A stretch of DNA of 64,000 nucleotides from Persicobacter psychrovividus (GTDB lineage: Bacteria; Bacteroidota; Bacteroidia; Cytophagales; Cyclobacteriaceae). The notes below the pieces were generated by a model, which searched no databases, was not told where the DNA came from, and saw only the letters and a program-made list of their open reading frames with translations. Both the position numbers and the translations under genes were made by a program. Below, one piece after another: positions 28,394-37,149 of the stretch (its first letter is position 1; every line of letters begins with the position of its first letter). Where the stretch lies: contig NZ_AP025292.1 in NCBI RefSeq assembly GCF_036492425.1, positions 1,054,001 to 1,118,000 of the forward strand, read 5' to 3'.

Positions 28394-29263
28394 TTATTCC
28401 TCCACCACCTCAATTCCATCCAACTTCACACCTTCATTCTTCAGGAAAGCACAAGTCAAAGCATCGGCTTTACAATTCACAAAGCGGATATCTTTTAACT
28501 TTCTATTATTTTTGAAAAAAGTATTGACCAAAGTCGCATTTTCGAAGGTTACTTTTTTGAACCCACAACCGTCAAAAGCACAATCCTCGAATTGGCCAAC
28601 GAAGGTCATCTGTTCGAAGGAAGTTTGCGTGAATTTCGTCTTTTGCCATAGAGCATGCTTACATTTCAACTGCTGAAGGTGGCAGTGATCGAAGGTGGCT
28701 TCGCTGAAATTAGCACCGACCATTGATCCATTTTTGATGTAGCTTTTGAGGAAAGAAGCTTTTGAGAAATTGGTCTGTTCAAAAGTGTTTTTGGTCAGGG
28801 ATGATCGCTCCACCTTACTTTGTTGCCAATCGGATTTTGTGAAATCACATTGGATAATTTGATTGTCCTTGAGATGAAGCGGGGAGAGGGTTGCGCCTAT
28901 GAATTGACAGTTTTTAAGGTTGCCTTCGCGGAATTGTTGGTGCAGATTTTTTAAACCTGAAAAATCAGCATCTTCCCAAATTCCACCTGAAAAATCAAAG
29001 GTGTTGTTTATTGCTTTTTCCTCGGCTGTTGGCTTGGTATTGTTCTGTGGTGTGGAGTCAAAATCTTCTGAAAAGTAATTCAGATCCACCTTTAGAATCT
29101 TCGCCAATTTATTCAAGCTGATGATGTCGGGCATGGATCCCCCCCTTTCCCACTTGCCGACTGCCTGCGGACTGATGAACAGTTCTTCCGACAGTTTAGC
29201 CTGAGAAAGTTGTGAATTTTTTCGTGCCTCGGCGATTTTTCTTCCGATTGATTTTGTTTCCAT
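28394..29263 (-). CDS. XRE-type HTH protein fused to pentapeptide repeats
   Basis: About 289 residues from the ATG at 29263 (METKSIGRKIAEARKNSQLS); 29272 is an alternative. Residues about 5-65 are an XRE/Cro helix-turn-helix: LSQAKLSEELFISPQAVGKWERGGSMPDIISLNKLAKIL. A linker (SEDFDSTPQNNTKPTAEE) joins it to about 190 residues of pentapeptide-like repeats with Phe or Leu every fifth position: NFSKASFLKSYIKN, GANFSEATFDHCHLQQL, FEDCAFDGCGFKKVTFENATL. The repeats should form a right-handed quadrilateral helix. In family terms it pairs a DNA-binding head with a DNA-mimic-like or interaction body; the function is not known. Composite REP islands flank it on both sides. Confidence 0.88.
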   Translation of the reverse strand: METKSIGRKIAEARKNSQLSQAKLSEELFISPQAVGKWERGGSMPDIISLNKLAKILKVDLNYFSEDFDSTPQNNTKPTAEEKAINNTFDFSGGIWEDADFSGLKNLHQQFREGNLKNCQFIGATLSPLHLKDNQIIQCDFTKSDWQQSKVERSSLTKNTFEQTNFSKASFLKSYIKNGSMVGANFSEATFDHCHLQQLKCKHALWQKTKFTQTSFEQMTFVGQFEDCAFDGCGFKKVTFENATLVNTFFKNNRKLKDIRFVNCKADALTCAFLKNEGVKLDGIEVVEE

Positions 29264-29434
29264 GAGGTTCATATTGAAATTTTTTTTAACATCACAAAAG
29301 TATTTCGAAAGATTATAAGTAGATATTTTCAGCAACTACTTGCGGTTGTTTTCACGCTACACGCTGTTGTATGCCGCAACGGGTGGTTGTTTTTTTGAAA
29401 AATATCCTAAATTCGAACTTTAATTGAATATTAA

Positions 29435-29610
29435 ATATTATGTAGGGACGTTGCATGCAACGTCCGTACCGATAGGTACAAAAATATTCGAAAGCGTATT
29501 TAGACCATGAATTTTTATAGAACTATCGCGAGAGTCCCTCTTGTGATAGCCTACGATCTATTGCTATCACGAGACAGCGTCTCGCGATAGCTTGAATAAG
29601 CTGTGGAAAT
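29435..29610. repeat. Composite REP island (family A then two family B palindromes)
   Basis: Family A palindrome GACGTTGCATGCAACGTC (about 29448-29465) with the variant link ACCGATAGGTAC. Then B1, CTATCGCGAGAG-TCC-CTCTTGTGATAG (about 29523), and a B2-type CTATCACGAGACAGCGTCTC GCGATAG (about 29564-29590). The order and orientation match the island at 28300. A dispersed CTGTGGAAATCCGCGTAATC element follows. Confidence 0.88.
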
Positions 29611-29684
29611 CCGCGTAATCTGCGGACCATCAGGTACCCCTTTCACATCATTCGTTCAGTATAAATTAAACCATACATATCATT

Positions 29685-31598
29685 ATGCCCTCAACTTCTG
29701 AGATTGCCATCCAACAAACCATCAAATTATTGCAGCAGGAAAAAGAAGCAGACCTGGCGATTTTCCGACAGCAGGTGATGGAACGATCTATCGACAAAAA
29801 AAGGAAGGATGGCGTTTGTTGGTATCCTGTTCAGCTCAATAAACAATTCTATGGCACTGGCGAACGGCTTGTGATTGATATTGAACGCATCAAAGGGCAG
29901 GAAGATAACCATCAGTTTGGGGCAGGGAAGAGTGTGGCGATTTTTGTCAATGATAACGGGCAGCAAGGAAAAAAATGGCTTTCGGGCGTGATTCAGTACG
30001 TTCGTGGGCAGGTGGCCAGAATTGTATTGCAGGAAGATGAATTGCCAGATTGGGTTACTGAAGGTGGACACCTCGGCTTGCAACTCATGTTTGAGGAAAC
30101 CACCTACCGCGAGATGGAACGGGCATTAAATATTGTGGCCAATGCTACCGGCCGGGCCAAGGAGCTGCGCGAAATTATGCTCGGTGATCAGCAGGCAGGT
30201 TTTAAGGAGGCCTTTCCGGAACAATTGCCACAGCTGAATCCCTCTCAGAACAATGCCCTGTATAAGATACAGACGGCAAAAGATGTGGCGGTGGTTCATG
30301 GCCCTCCGGGCACGGGGAAAACCACCACTTTGGTTTATGCGATCCGTCAGGTTTGTAAAAAAGAGAAGACCGTTTTGGTTTGTGCACCTTCCAATGCGGC
30401 GGTTGATTTGCTCACTTCCAAACTGGATGAAATGGGCTTGTCAGTTATTCGGCTTGGGCATCCGGCACGGGTAACGGAAAGCTCCATGCAGTTCACTCTT
30501 GACATGCAGATCGTTAATCATTCGAGTTATTCAGACCTGAAAACGGTGAAGAAAAAGCGGGAAGAGTATATTCGCCTGGCTGGAAAATATAAAAGAAAAT
30601 TTGGCACTGAGGAAAGGGCGCAGCGGACTCGCCTGTATCAGGAGGCCAGCAGGTTGGCTGAAGAGGCGCGCATGCTGGAAAATTATATCTCTGATGATCT
30701 CCTCGACAAGACGCAGGTCATCACTTGTACCCTTGTTGGGGCCTCTCATTATTTGCTCCGCGAAATGAAATTCAAAACAGTCTTTATCGATGAGGCCGCT
30801 CAGGCACTGGAACCCGCCTGTTGGATTCCTATTTTAAAAGCCTATCGTGTTGTACTTGCCGGAGATCACCATCAGTTGCCACCAACGATCAAATCTTTTG
30901 AGGCAGCCAAAGCGGGTTTGTCCAGGACCCTGTTTGAAAAGACCATCAATAATAATGATGCAGATGAAATGCTGACCATTCAGTACCGGATGAACGAGGA
31001 GATTATGGGCTACTCAAACAAGCATTTCTATCAGGGCAGACTGAAAGCGCACCCTACGGTAAAAAATGGCCGATGGGAATCGCTGTCGCCCGTGGTATGG
31101 GTGGATACCGCAGGGGCGGGCTTCTTTGAACAACAACACCGGGATTCACGGTCGAGCTTTAACCCTAAAGAAGGACAGATCCTGTTTGGCTACCTGAAGC
31201 AACTTGCCGAAGCAAGCCCAGAAAATATTCCTACGGTCGGGATTATTGCCCCCTATAAAGCACAGGTAGAATGGCTGAAGCAACATTTGGAGCAGGAGTG
31301 GAAAGACCACCCCTGGCGTGCAAATATTTCGGTGAATACCGTGGATGCCTTTCAGGGGCAGGAGCGGGACATTATCCTGATGAGCATGGTTCGTTCCAAT
31401 ACGGATTGTAAAATTGGCTTTTTGCAGGATCAGCGACGGATGAATGTGGCCATGACCCGCGCAAAAAAACACCTCTGGATTATTGGCGACAGCGCCACTT
31501 TGTCTTCTGATGATTTTTTCGATCAGATGTTAAACTATATTCAGAATATCGAAGGCTATCAGTCCGTTTTTGATGCGCAATTCCAAGAATGGATGTGA
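29685..31598 (+). CDS. SF1 DNA/RNA helicase, IGHMBP2-like (AAA_11/AAA_12)
   Basis: Superfamily 1B (Upf1-like) helicase of 637 residues. The N-terminal beta-barrel region (about 60-140) precedes the Q-motif region LNPSQNNALYK. Walker A is VVHGPPGTGKTTTLV with Lys212. CAPSNAAVDLL is motif Ia, Walker B is VFIDEAAQALEP (Asp369-Glu370) and motif III is VVLAGDHHQLPPTI. The second RecA domain has MLTIQYRMNEEIMGY, TVDAFQGQERDIILMSMVRSN and MNVAMTRAKKHLWIIGD. A coiled 1B insert lies at about 285-345. Its role in bacteria is unclear; relatives act on RNA or ssDNA. It lies 100 bases upstream of the kinase gene on the same strand. Confidence 0.93.
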   Translation: MPSTSEIAIQQTIKLLQQEKEADLAIFRQQVMERSIDKKRKDGVCWYPVQLNKQFYGTGERLVIDIERIKGQEDNHQFGAGKSVAIFVNDNGQQGKKWLSGVIQYVRGQVARIVLQEDELPDWVTEGGHLGLQLMFEETTYREMERALNIVANATGRAKELREIMLGDQQAGFKEAFPEQLPQLNPSQNNALYKIQTAKDVAVVHGPPGTGKTTTLVYAIRQVCKKEKTVLVCAPSNAAVDLLTSKLDEMGLSVIRLGHPARVTESSMQFTLDMQIVNHSSYSDLKTVKKKREEYIRLAGKYKRKFGTEERAQRTRLYQEASRLAEEARMLENYISDDLLDKTQVITCTLVGASHYLLREMKFKTVFIDEAAQALEPACWIPILKAYRVVLAGDHHQLPPTIKSFEAAKAGLSRTLFEKTINNNDADEMLTIQYRMNEEIMGYSNKHFYQGRLKAHPTVKNGRWESLSPVVWVDTAGAGFFEQQHRDSRSSFNPKEGQILFGYLKQLAEASPENIPTVGIIAPYKAQVEWLKQHLEQEWKDHPWRANISVNTVDAFQGQERDIILMSMVRSNTDCKIGFLQDQRRMNVAMTRAKKHLWIIGDSATLSSDDFFDQMLNYIQNIEGYQSVFDAQFQEWM

Positions 31599-31700
31599 TT
31601 TCAAGATTGATTTCCAAGGGTTTTTGGGGAATCCTGCCGAACTGTTTATATTCATTAAACCGTTTGACTCCTGTTCATTATTTCGCCTAATAAAATACGC

Positions 31701-34700
31701 ATGCAACTCAAGCAGAAAATTATATTCCTGGTGGTTTCGGTCCTTTTCGTTGGTATTGGAATTCTCACCTATGGTATTCATCATAAAACAAGCGATTACA
31801 CCCTGAGCACCTCCAAGGTGCTGGCCAATCAGATCTCCAAGCGCTATGCCAATAATATGGAAGAGCTGTTGGCGGTTTCACTCAATAAAGGGGAGTTATT
31901 GCAAGAGGTGATTCTGCAGATTAAACATACCAACAAACAACCGCGGGAACTGATCAATAAGATTGTGGAAAAATCCGTGATGGAAGATCCTACCGTGGAT
32001 GGCGTTTGGATGGTCTGGGAACCCAATGCCCTCGATGGCCTGGATGCGCAGGAGAAAAATACCCTGGGCTCCGATAAAAATGGTCGTTATATGCCCAATT
32101 TTTATCATCAGGGAGATTCTGTTACCGTAGAGTTGCCTTTCGCAAATCCAGACACCTCTTTCTGGTACCTGAAATCCCGCGTGGTGGGGCGCCCATTGGT
32201 GCTTAACCCTTATTGGGCGCAGCGCGGAGGTCAGCAAAAGCTGGTGATTTCAGCCGTTACGCCACTCGAAGGAAAAGACAATATTTTTGAAGGTGCCATT
32301 GGGGTGGATGTCTCTTTGGCCAATATTCAGCAACGTATAGCAGAAATCGGCTCTTTTGTAAGTGGGCGGGTGCTGTTGGTAGGTAACGACGGCACCATTG
32401 TCGCTGATTCAGATTCTACCCAGATCGGGCGTAAATTACAATCCTACAAGGAGCGAAAAATTGATCCGCTGATTGTATATCAGGGGCGTGCCCGTGAGCG
32501 CAAGGTGGAAACAAAAGCGGGGGTGATGTATCAGTTTTATTCCCCGATAAATATTGGTTTTGGCGAAAACCCGTGGTCATTCATTATTCAGGTGCCGGAA
32601 TCCCAGATTACGGAATTGACCAACAACGTAACGCGCAACCTTTTGCTGGGATCGTTGATTTCCCTGGTTGTGCTGGTTTCTTTGCTCGTGTTTTTCCTGA
32701 ACCGGATTGTCGCGCCCTTGTTGCGGGTCTCCAAAATGATGCGAGAGATTGCCGGGGGGAAAGAGCCCGATATGATGTCGTTTTTGCATAAAAACAGGAA
32801 ACGAAAAGATGAAGTAGGGCAGATGATTGAGTCGTTCACCGTTCTGGCCTCCGCAATGCAGGAAAAGCAAGTGGCGGAGGAAGAGTTGATGACCGCTTTC
32901 GAGAGCCTGGAATCCTCGAACACTGAAATCAAACGACTCAACAATCAGCTTGAAAAACGGGTAGTTGAACGAACCGAAACTTTGCAAGCGACCTTACACG
33001 ATCTGGAGGTGAAGAATGAGGAACTTTCGGAAAGCAAGCGAAACCTTGAGCTGGCCCAAAAAGAATTTGTGGCGAGTGAAAAACGGTATCGTTCCCTGGT
33101 GGATGATTCTGTGGTGGGGGTGTTCCGATTGAATCACGAAGGGGATTTTAAATTCCTCAATGAGGCGATGGCGAGTTTATGTGGATATAATTCCTCTATT
33201 GAACTGATGGACGATCAGCCATGTTTTTTCTGTATATGGAAAGAAGGCGAACAGGTGGAGGAGCTCCTTGATCGTATTCGAAGGGATGGTTCTGTAACGA
33301 ATTTCCTGGTGAAGATTTATGCCAAAGATGGCAGCATTCGACATTTGCTGATCAATGCCTCGTTCAATGGCGACCTGATCGAAGGGATGGTGGTTGACAA
33401 CACCAAAGAACATGAAGCACTCGTTCGCCTGCAAGAGCGGGAAGGTACCTTGCGACTGGCGCAGAAAATTACGAAAATGACCAGCTGGAAGTGGGATATT
33501 GCCTCGGATGAGCTGAAAGTGTCCAGTGAGTTTTATGATATTTTTGATATTGACCCCAAGGAGTTTGACCACAAAGTAAGCTCTTTGCAGCAGTATTTTC
33601 CAGAGGAGGAGCACCTGTTCAACACGCGCACCATTCAGAAGCTGGTGAATCAGCATCAGGGCAGTGACTGGCAGGACTATATTTTCGAAGAAACGACTTT
33701 CAAAATCCGTACTGCCAAAGGAGAGGAACGGTGGATTTTAGGGAATGAAAAGGGCATGAGTAAAGATGGCCGTCATTACCTTATTGGTACGTTTCAGGAC
33801 ATTACAGCGAAGAAAATTTCCGAAGACCGATTGCGACAGTACCGCACGATTATTTCTACGGCGCATGAGATTATGGCCCTGCTGGATGCCGATGGCAATG
33901 TGGTGAGGACAAACCTGGCCTTCAGAAAAGCAATTCAGAAGGATTTCAGTGAAATTGAAGGAAAGTACATTAAAGAGGTGGTGCCCGATGTGGATTCCGA
34001 ATTGGTGAGCATCATGAAAGAGTTCAGGGCGGGGAATGTTCGTCCGCATCAGATTCAACGATGGTTCAGCCTGCCGTCTTCTGTGGGTAGGGTCTTCCTG
34101 ACCGTTCAGGTATTGCCCGTTTATGGGGAAGATGGCCAATATCAGGGCTTGACTATTTCGGCAAGGGACATTACAGATATCAGGGAAACTCAGGAGCGCC
34201 TGGAGCGTATCCTGCATTCTATTGATGATGGGGTCTTTGACCTCGACTACAGTTCCCGTGATTTCTTCTATTCTGAGAATATTTATAATATGCTGGGGTA
34301 TCACCCGAGCGAGCTAAGCGATTATCAGGACGATATTTTTAGCATTACACATCCTGATGATCTCGAGGATTTCAGTCAGTCAGTGCTTGATCTGATTCAG
34401 GGGAAAACCGACCGTATTGTCTGCGATATCCGATTGAAAAAGTCTGATGGCATTTATCTTGAAGTTCAGATTCGCGCCACTGCTTTTCAATGGGGACCTG
34501 ATGGTCGGGCGTCCAAAATTATTGGTACGCAAATGGATATTTCAGCACTGAAAGAAAAAGAATATGCCTTGCAGGCAGCCAAGGAGCAGGCGGAGCAGGC
34601 CAACAAGGCGAAGTCGGAGTTTTTGGCCAATATGTCGCATGAAATCCGCACGCCCATGAATGCGGTGATCGGGTTTACGGAATTGCTCGAAGGGCAAATT

Positions 34701-36062
34701 TCTGATCCGCGACATCAGGGTTACTTAAACTCCATTAAGGCTGGTGGCAAAAGTTTGCTGACGTTAATCAATGATATTCTCGACCTGTCGAAGATTGAAG
34801 CCGGCAAAATGGATTTGACCTATGAGTCTGTGCTGACAAAAAGCTTCTTTCAGGAAATTCAGCAGATATTTGCCCACCGGGTAGCGCAGAAAAATCTCGA
34901 TTTTATTGTGGAGGTGGCAACGGATTTCCCGGTCAGTCTGATGATCGATGAGGCACGTTTGCGTCAGGTGATTTTCAACTTGATCGGTAATGCGGTGAAG
35001 TTTACTGATCAGGGCCATGTGAAGCTGACCGTCAAGCATGCCAAAGGGAAGCAGGAAAATGAAGTGAAAATCAATATTGCCGTGGAGGATACGGGTATTG
35101 GTATTCCGCAGGATCAGCAGGATCTGGTATTTAAGGCTTTTAGACAGCAACAGGGGCAAAGCACCCGTAAATATGGCGGTACAGGTTTGGGCTTGTCCAT
35201 TTCTCGCCGCCTGGTTGGGATGATGGGCGGACAGATGTCCCTTTCTTCTGTGGAAGGAAAAGGCTCTACTTTTTCTATTGAACTGCCAGCGGTCGAACTC
35301 GGTATGACACTTATCGAGGAGGAACAGCATGGGTTTACTGCCGAGCAAAAGATCGTTTTTGCGGAGGCAAAAGTATTGGTGGTTGATGATATTGAGATTA
35401 ACCGCGTGTTGATTTTTGAAAACCTCAAAGACACTTCGCTGCAATTATTTGAAGCCTCCAATGGTAAGGAGGCTTGTGAAATTGTGGAGCAGGAACGACC
35501 GGATTTAGTGTTGATGGATATCCGCATGCCCGTAATGGATGGTTATCAGGCGACACGTACAATCAAGGCCAACGAACACCTGAAGCATACGCCGATTTTA
35601 GCATTGACCGCCTCGGTGATGAACGAGGACCGTGGTAAAGTATTTGACGCCGGATGCGATGGGCTGCTCCGGAAACCGATCAGTGCCGTGGACCTGAAAG
35701 AGGCCATGTCGAAATACCTTCCTCACCATATTGAGGAGGAGCAAGCCGCTTCTGATACCGCACCATCGGCGGAAGGAAATAGCCAGGTGAGCCTGCAACA
35801 TTTATCGGAAATTCAGCAACAAGCATTGAGAAAGGTGATTCGTGAAGAACTGACGCCCCTGTGGAAAAAGGTGGCCGATGAGCTGATGTCAGATGACGTG
35901 GAGGACTTCGCCGAGCTCTTGCAAGCACTTGCCGAAGAGTTTAAATTGCCTGCCTTCAAGCAGGTAGGGCAACAATTAAGTGCGTATTTAGATTGTTTCG
36001 ATTTAGAGCAAATGGAACATGAGGTGTCATCCTTTGGACAAATTTTAGATCGCTTAGGTTAA
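31701..36062 (+). CDS. Hybrid sensor histidine kinase with Cache, HAMP, four PAS and receiver domains
   Basis: Membrane-bound sensor of 1453 residues. TM1 (about 8-27) and TM2 (about 312-336) enclose a dCache-like sensor (VDGVWMVWEPN, SFWYLKSRVVGRPLV, FEGAIGVDVSL). HAMP is at about 337-395 and a coiled coil at 395-460. PAS domains start near 460, 585, 712 and 835. HisKA has FLANMSHEIRTPMNAVIGF with the phospho-acceptor His980. The ATPase has NLIGNAVKFTD, DTGIGIP and GTGLGLSISRRL. The receiver domain (about 1220-1340) has VLVVDDIEINR and DLVLMDIRMPVMDG with Asp1273. A C-terminal helical piece of about 100 residues follows (ELTPLWKKVADELMSDDVED), without a clear Hpt histidine. No response regulator gene is adjacent. 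Confidence 0.95.
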   Translation: MQLKQKIIFLVVSVLFVGIGILTYGIHHKTSDYTLSTSKVLANQISKRYANNMEELLAVSLNKGELLQEVILQIKHTNKQPRELINKIVEKSVMEDPTVDGVWMVWEPNALDGLDAQEKNTLGSDKNGRYMPNFYHQGDSVTVELPFANPDTSFWYLKSRVVGRPLVLNPYWAQRGGQQKLVISAVTPLEGKDNIFEGAIGVDVSLANIQQRIAEIGSFVSGRVLLVGNDGTIVADSDSTQIGRKLQSYKERKIDPLIVYQGRARERKVETKAGVMYQFYSPINIGFGENPWSFIIQVPESQITELTNNVTRNLLLGSLISLVVLVSLLVFFLNRIVAPLLRVSKMMREIAGGKEPDMMSFLHKNRKRKDEVGQMIESFTVLASAMQEKQVAEEELMTAFESLESSNTEIKRLNNQLEKRVVERTETLQATLHDLEVKNEELSESKRNLELAQKEFVASEKRYRSLVDDSVVGVFRLNHEGDFKFLNEAMASLCGYNSSIELMDDQPCFFCIWKEGEQVEELLDRIRRDGSVTNFLVKIYAKDGSIRHLLINASFNGDLIEGMVVDNTKEHEALVRLQEREGTLRLAQKITKMTSWKWDIASDELKVSSEFYDIFDIDPKEFDHKVSSLQQYFPEEEHLFNTRTIQKLVNQHQGSDWQDYIFEETTFKIRTAKGEERWILGNEKGMSKDGRHYLIGTFQDITAKKISEDRLRQYRTIISTAHEIMALLDADGNVVRTNLAFRKAIQKDFSEIEGKYIKEVVPDVDSELVSIMKEFRAGNVRPHQIQRWFSLPSSVGRVFLTVQVLPVYGEDGQYQGLTISARDITDIRETQERLERILHSIDDGVFDLDYSSRDFFYSENIYNMLGYHPSELSDYQDDIFSITHPDDLEDFSQSVLDLIQGKTDRIVCDIRLKKSDGIYLEVQIRATAFQWGPDGRASKIIGTQMDISALKEKEYALQAAKEQAEQANKAKSEFLANMSHEIRTPMNAVIGFTELLEGQISDPRHQGYLNSIKAGGKSLLTLINDILDLSKIEAGKMDLTYESVLTKSFFQEIQQIFAHRVAQKNLDFIVEVATDFPVSLMIDEARLRQVIFNLIGNAVKFTDQGHVKLTVKHAKGKQENEVKINIAVEDTGIGIPQDQQDLVFKAFRQQQGQSTRKYGGTGLGLSISRRLVGMMGGQMSLSSVEGKGSTFSIELPAVELGMTLIEEEQHGFTAEQKIVFAEAKVLVVDDIEINRVLIFENLKDTSLQLFEASNGKEACEIVEQERPDLVLMDIRMPVMDGYQATRTIKANEHLKHTPILALTASVMNEDRGKVFDAGCDGLLRKPISAVDLKEAMSKYLPHHIEEEQAASDTAPSAEGNSQVSLQHLSEIQQQALRKVIREELTPLWKKVADELMSDDVEDFAELLQALAEEFKLPAFKQVGQQLSAYLDCFDLEQMEHEVSSFGQILDRLG

Positions 36063-36154
36063 TATAGCATTAAGTTTGTGTTATACTTAAATTTAATGTA
36101 CTTTTTATCAGTTGTGCGCTATATGATCAAATTGATGTGGTAATTAGATTTTTT

Positions 36155-36170
36155 GCTCGTATTTTTGCGG
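36155..36170 (+). promoter_or_regulatory. Candidate promoter of the DUF5020 gene
   Basis: TATTTTTG at 36160-36167 fits TAnnTTTG, 30 bases before the ATG at 36198. A TTG at 36132-36134 is a distant -33 candidate (spacing 25). Confidence 0.4.
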
Positions 36171-36197
36171 AAACTTAATTTTCTTAAACTTAATACG

Positions 36198-36989
36198 ATG
36201 AATAAACGTTTAAACACGCTTTTTTTCCTACTTTCTTTAATGTTGGTTTTTGTTGCGCAAGGTGTAAGCGCACAGAATGTACAGCTTCATTATGACTTCA
36301 ACCGTAGCCGTCCGGTAGAAAAAGGTCAGAATCAAAATTACGGGGATCAGGTATTCACTTCTACCTTTGAGTATTTCAAGCCAGGGGAAAAAGGGGAAAC
36401 TTTCATGTTCTCTGATGTGGATTACCGAAACACCCAAGATGGTGGTGCCGGCCTTTTCTATTGGGAGATTTCTCATAAATTTTACCTTAACGACAGCAAG
36501 CTGAACTTACACGTGGAGTATGATGATGGTTTTGCTACTTTCAGCCCTAAAAAAGATGGGTTTGATGGGCAGTTTCCTATTCGTCGTGCGGCATTGTTGG
36601 GTATTGGCAAGCCATTCGTTTTTGGTGATTTGTTTGTTCACGCTACTGTGATGTACAAGTATCATCCTCGTGCCAACAATCATTTGGATGCTCAGTTCAC
36701 GACTGTTTGGATCTGGCCTTTGTTTAATGGCAAAGTGATGTTCAACGGTTTTGCTGATGTATGGACAGAAGATAAAACATTCCGTGGGGATGCACTTCCT
36801 AACGGCGACGGAAAACAACTGGTATTCTTGACTGAACCACAAATCTGGTACAATGTAACAGACCACTTTGCTGTGGGTGGTGAGGTTGAAATTTCCATGA
36901 ACTTTGCTGAAAATAATCCAAGCTTCTTGCGTGATAAAATCAACAAGTGGATGGTCAACCCTACGGTTGCAGTAAAGTACACATTCTAA
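36198..36989 (+). CDS. DUF5020-family outer-membrane protein
   Basis: Predicted outer-membrane barrel of 263 residues. The ATG at 36198 starts a clear signal peptide (LNTLFFLLSLMLVFVAQGVSAQ). The mature start QNVQLHYDFNRSRP, FEYFKPGEKGETFMFSDVDY and FYWEISHKFYL match DUF5020. Further barrel strands are KWMVNPTVAVKYTF at the C-terminus and AQFTTVWIWPLFNGKVMFNGF. The family is similar in shape to Tsx nucleoside channels (established knowledge, weak homology). The next gene is a purine permease, 160 bases downstream, so a nucleoside or nucleobase porin is a reasonable inference. Confidence 0.83.
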   Translation: MNKRLNTLFFLLSLMLVFVAQGVSAQNVQLHYDFNRSRPVEKGQNQNYGDQVFTSTFEYFKPGEKGETFMFSDVDYRNTQDGGAGLFYWEISHKFYLNDSKLNLHVEYDDGFATFSPKKDGFDGQFPIRRAALLGIGKPFVFGDLFVHATVMYKYHPRANNHLDAQFTTVWIWPLFNGKVMFNGFADVWTEDKTFRGDALPNGDGKQLVFLTEPQIWYNVTDHFAVGGEVEISMNFAENNPSFLRDKINKWMVNPTVAVKYTF

Positions 36990-37149
36990 TTTCTTAGAAT
37001 AAACCTTGTTGGATAGTGGAACCTCAACATTGGCGGCCGACGGGTCTGTGCGGATATTTCCTTGATTCACCGTACTATTCAATGCTTGCCCACTGTCTGT
37101 TTTCTCATTAAGGGCTACGAACGGTGGACTCTAAACTTGATAAATAATC

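Noticed and set aside
36990-37149. Purine riboswitch before the NCS2 permease
   Set aside because: The conserved junction words of purine riboswitches were not found in the leader.
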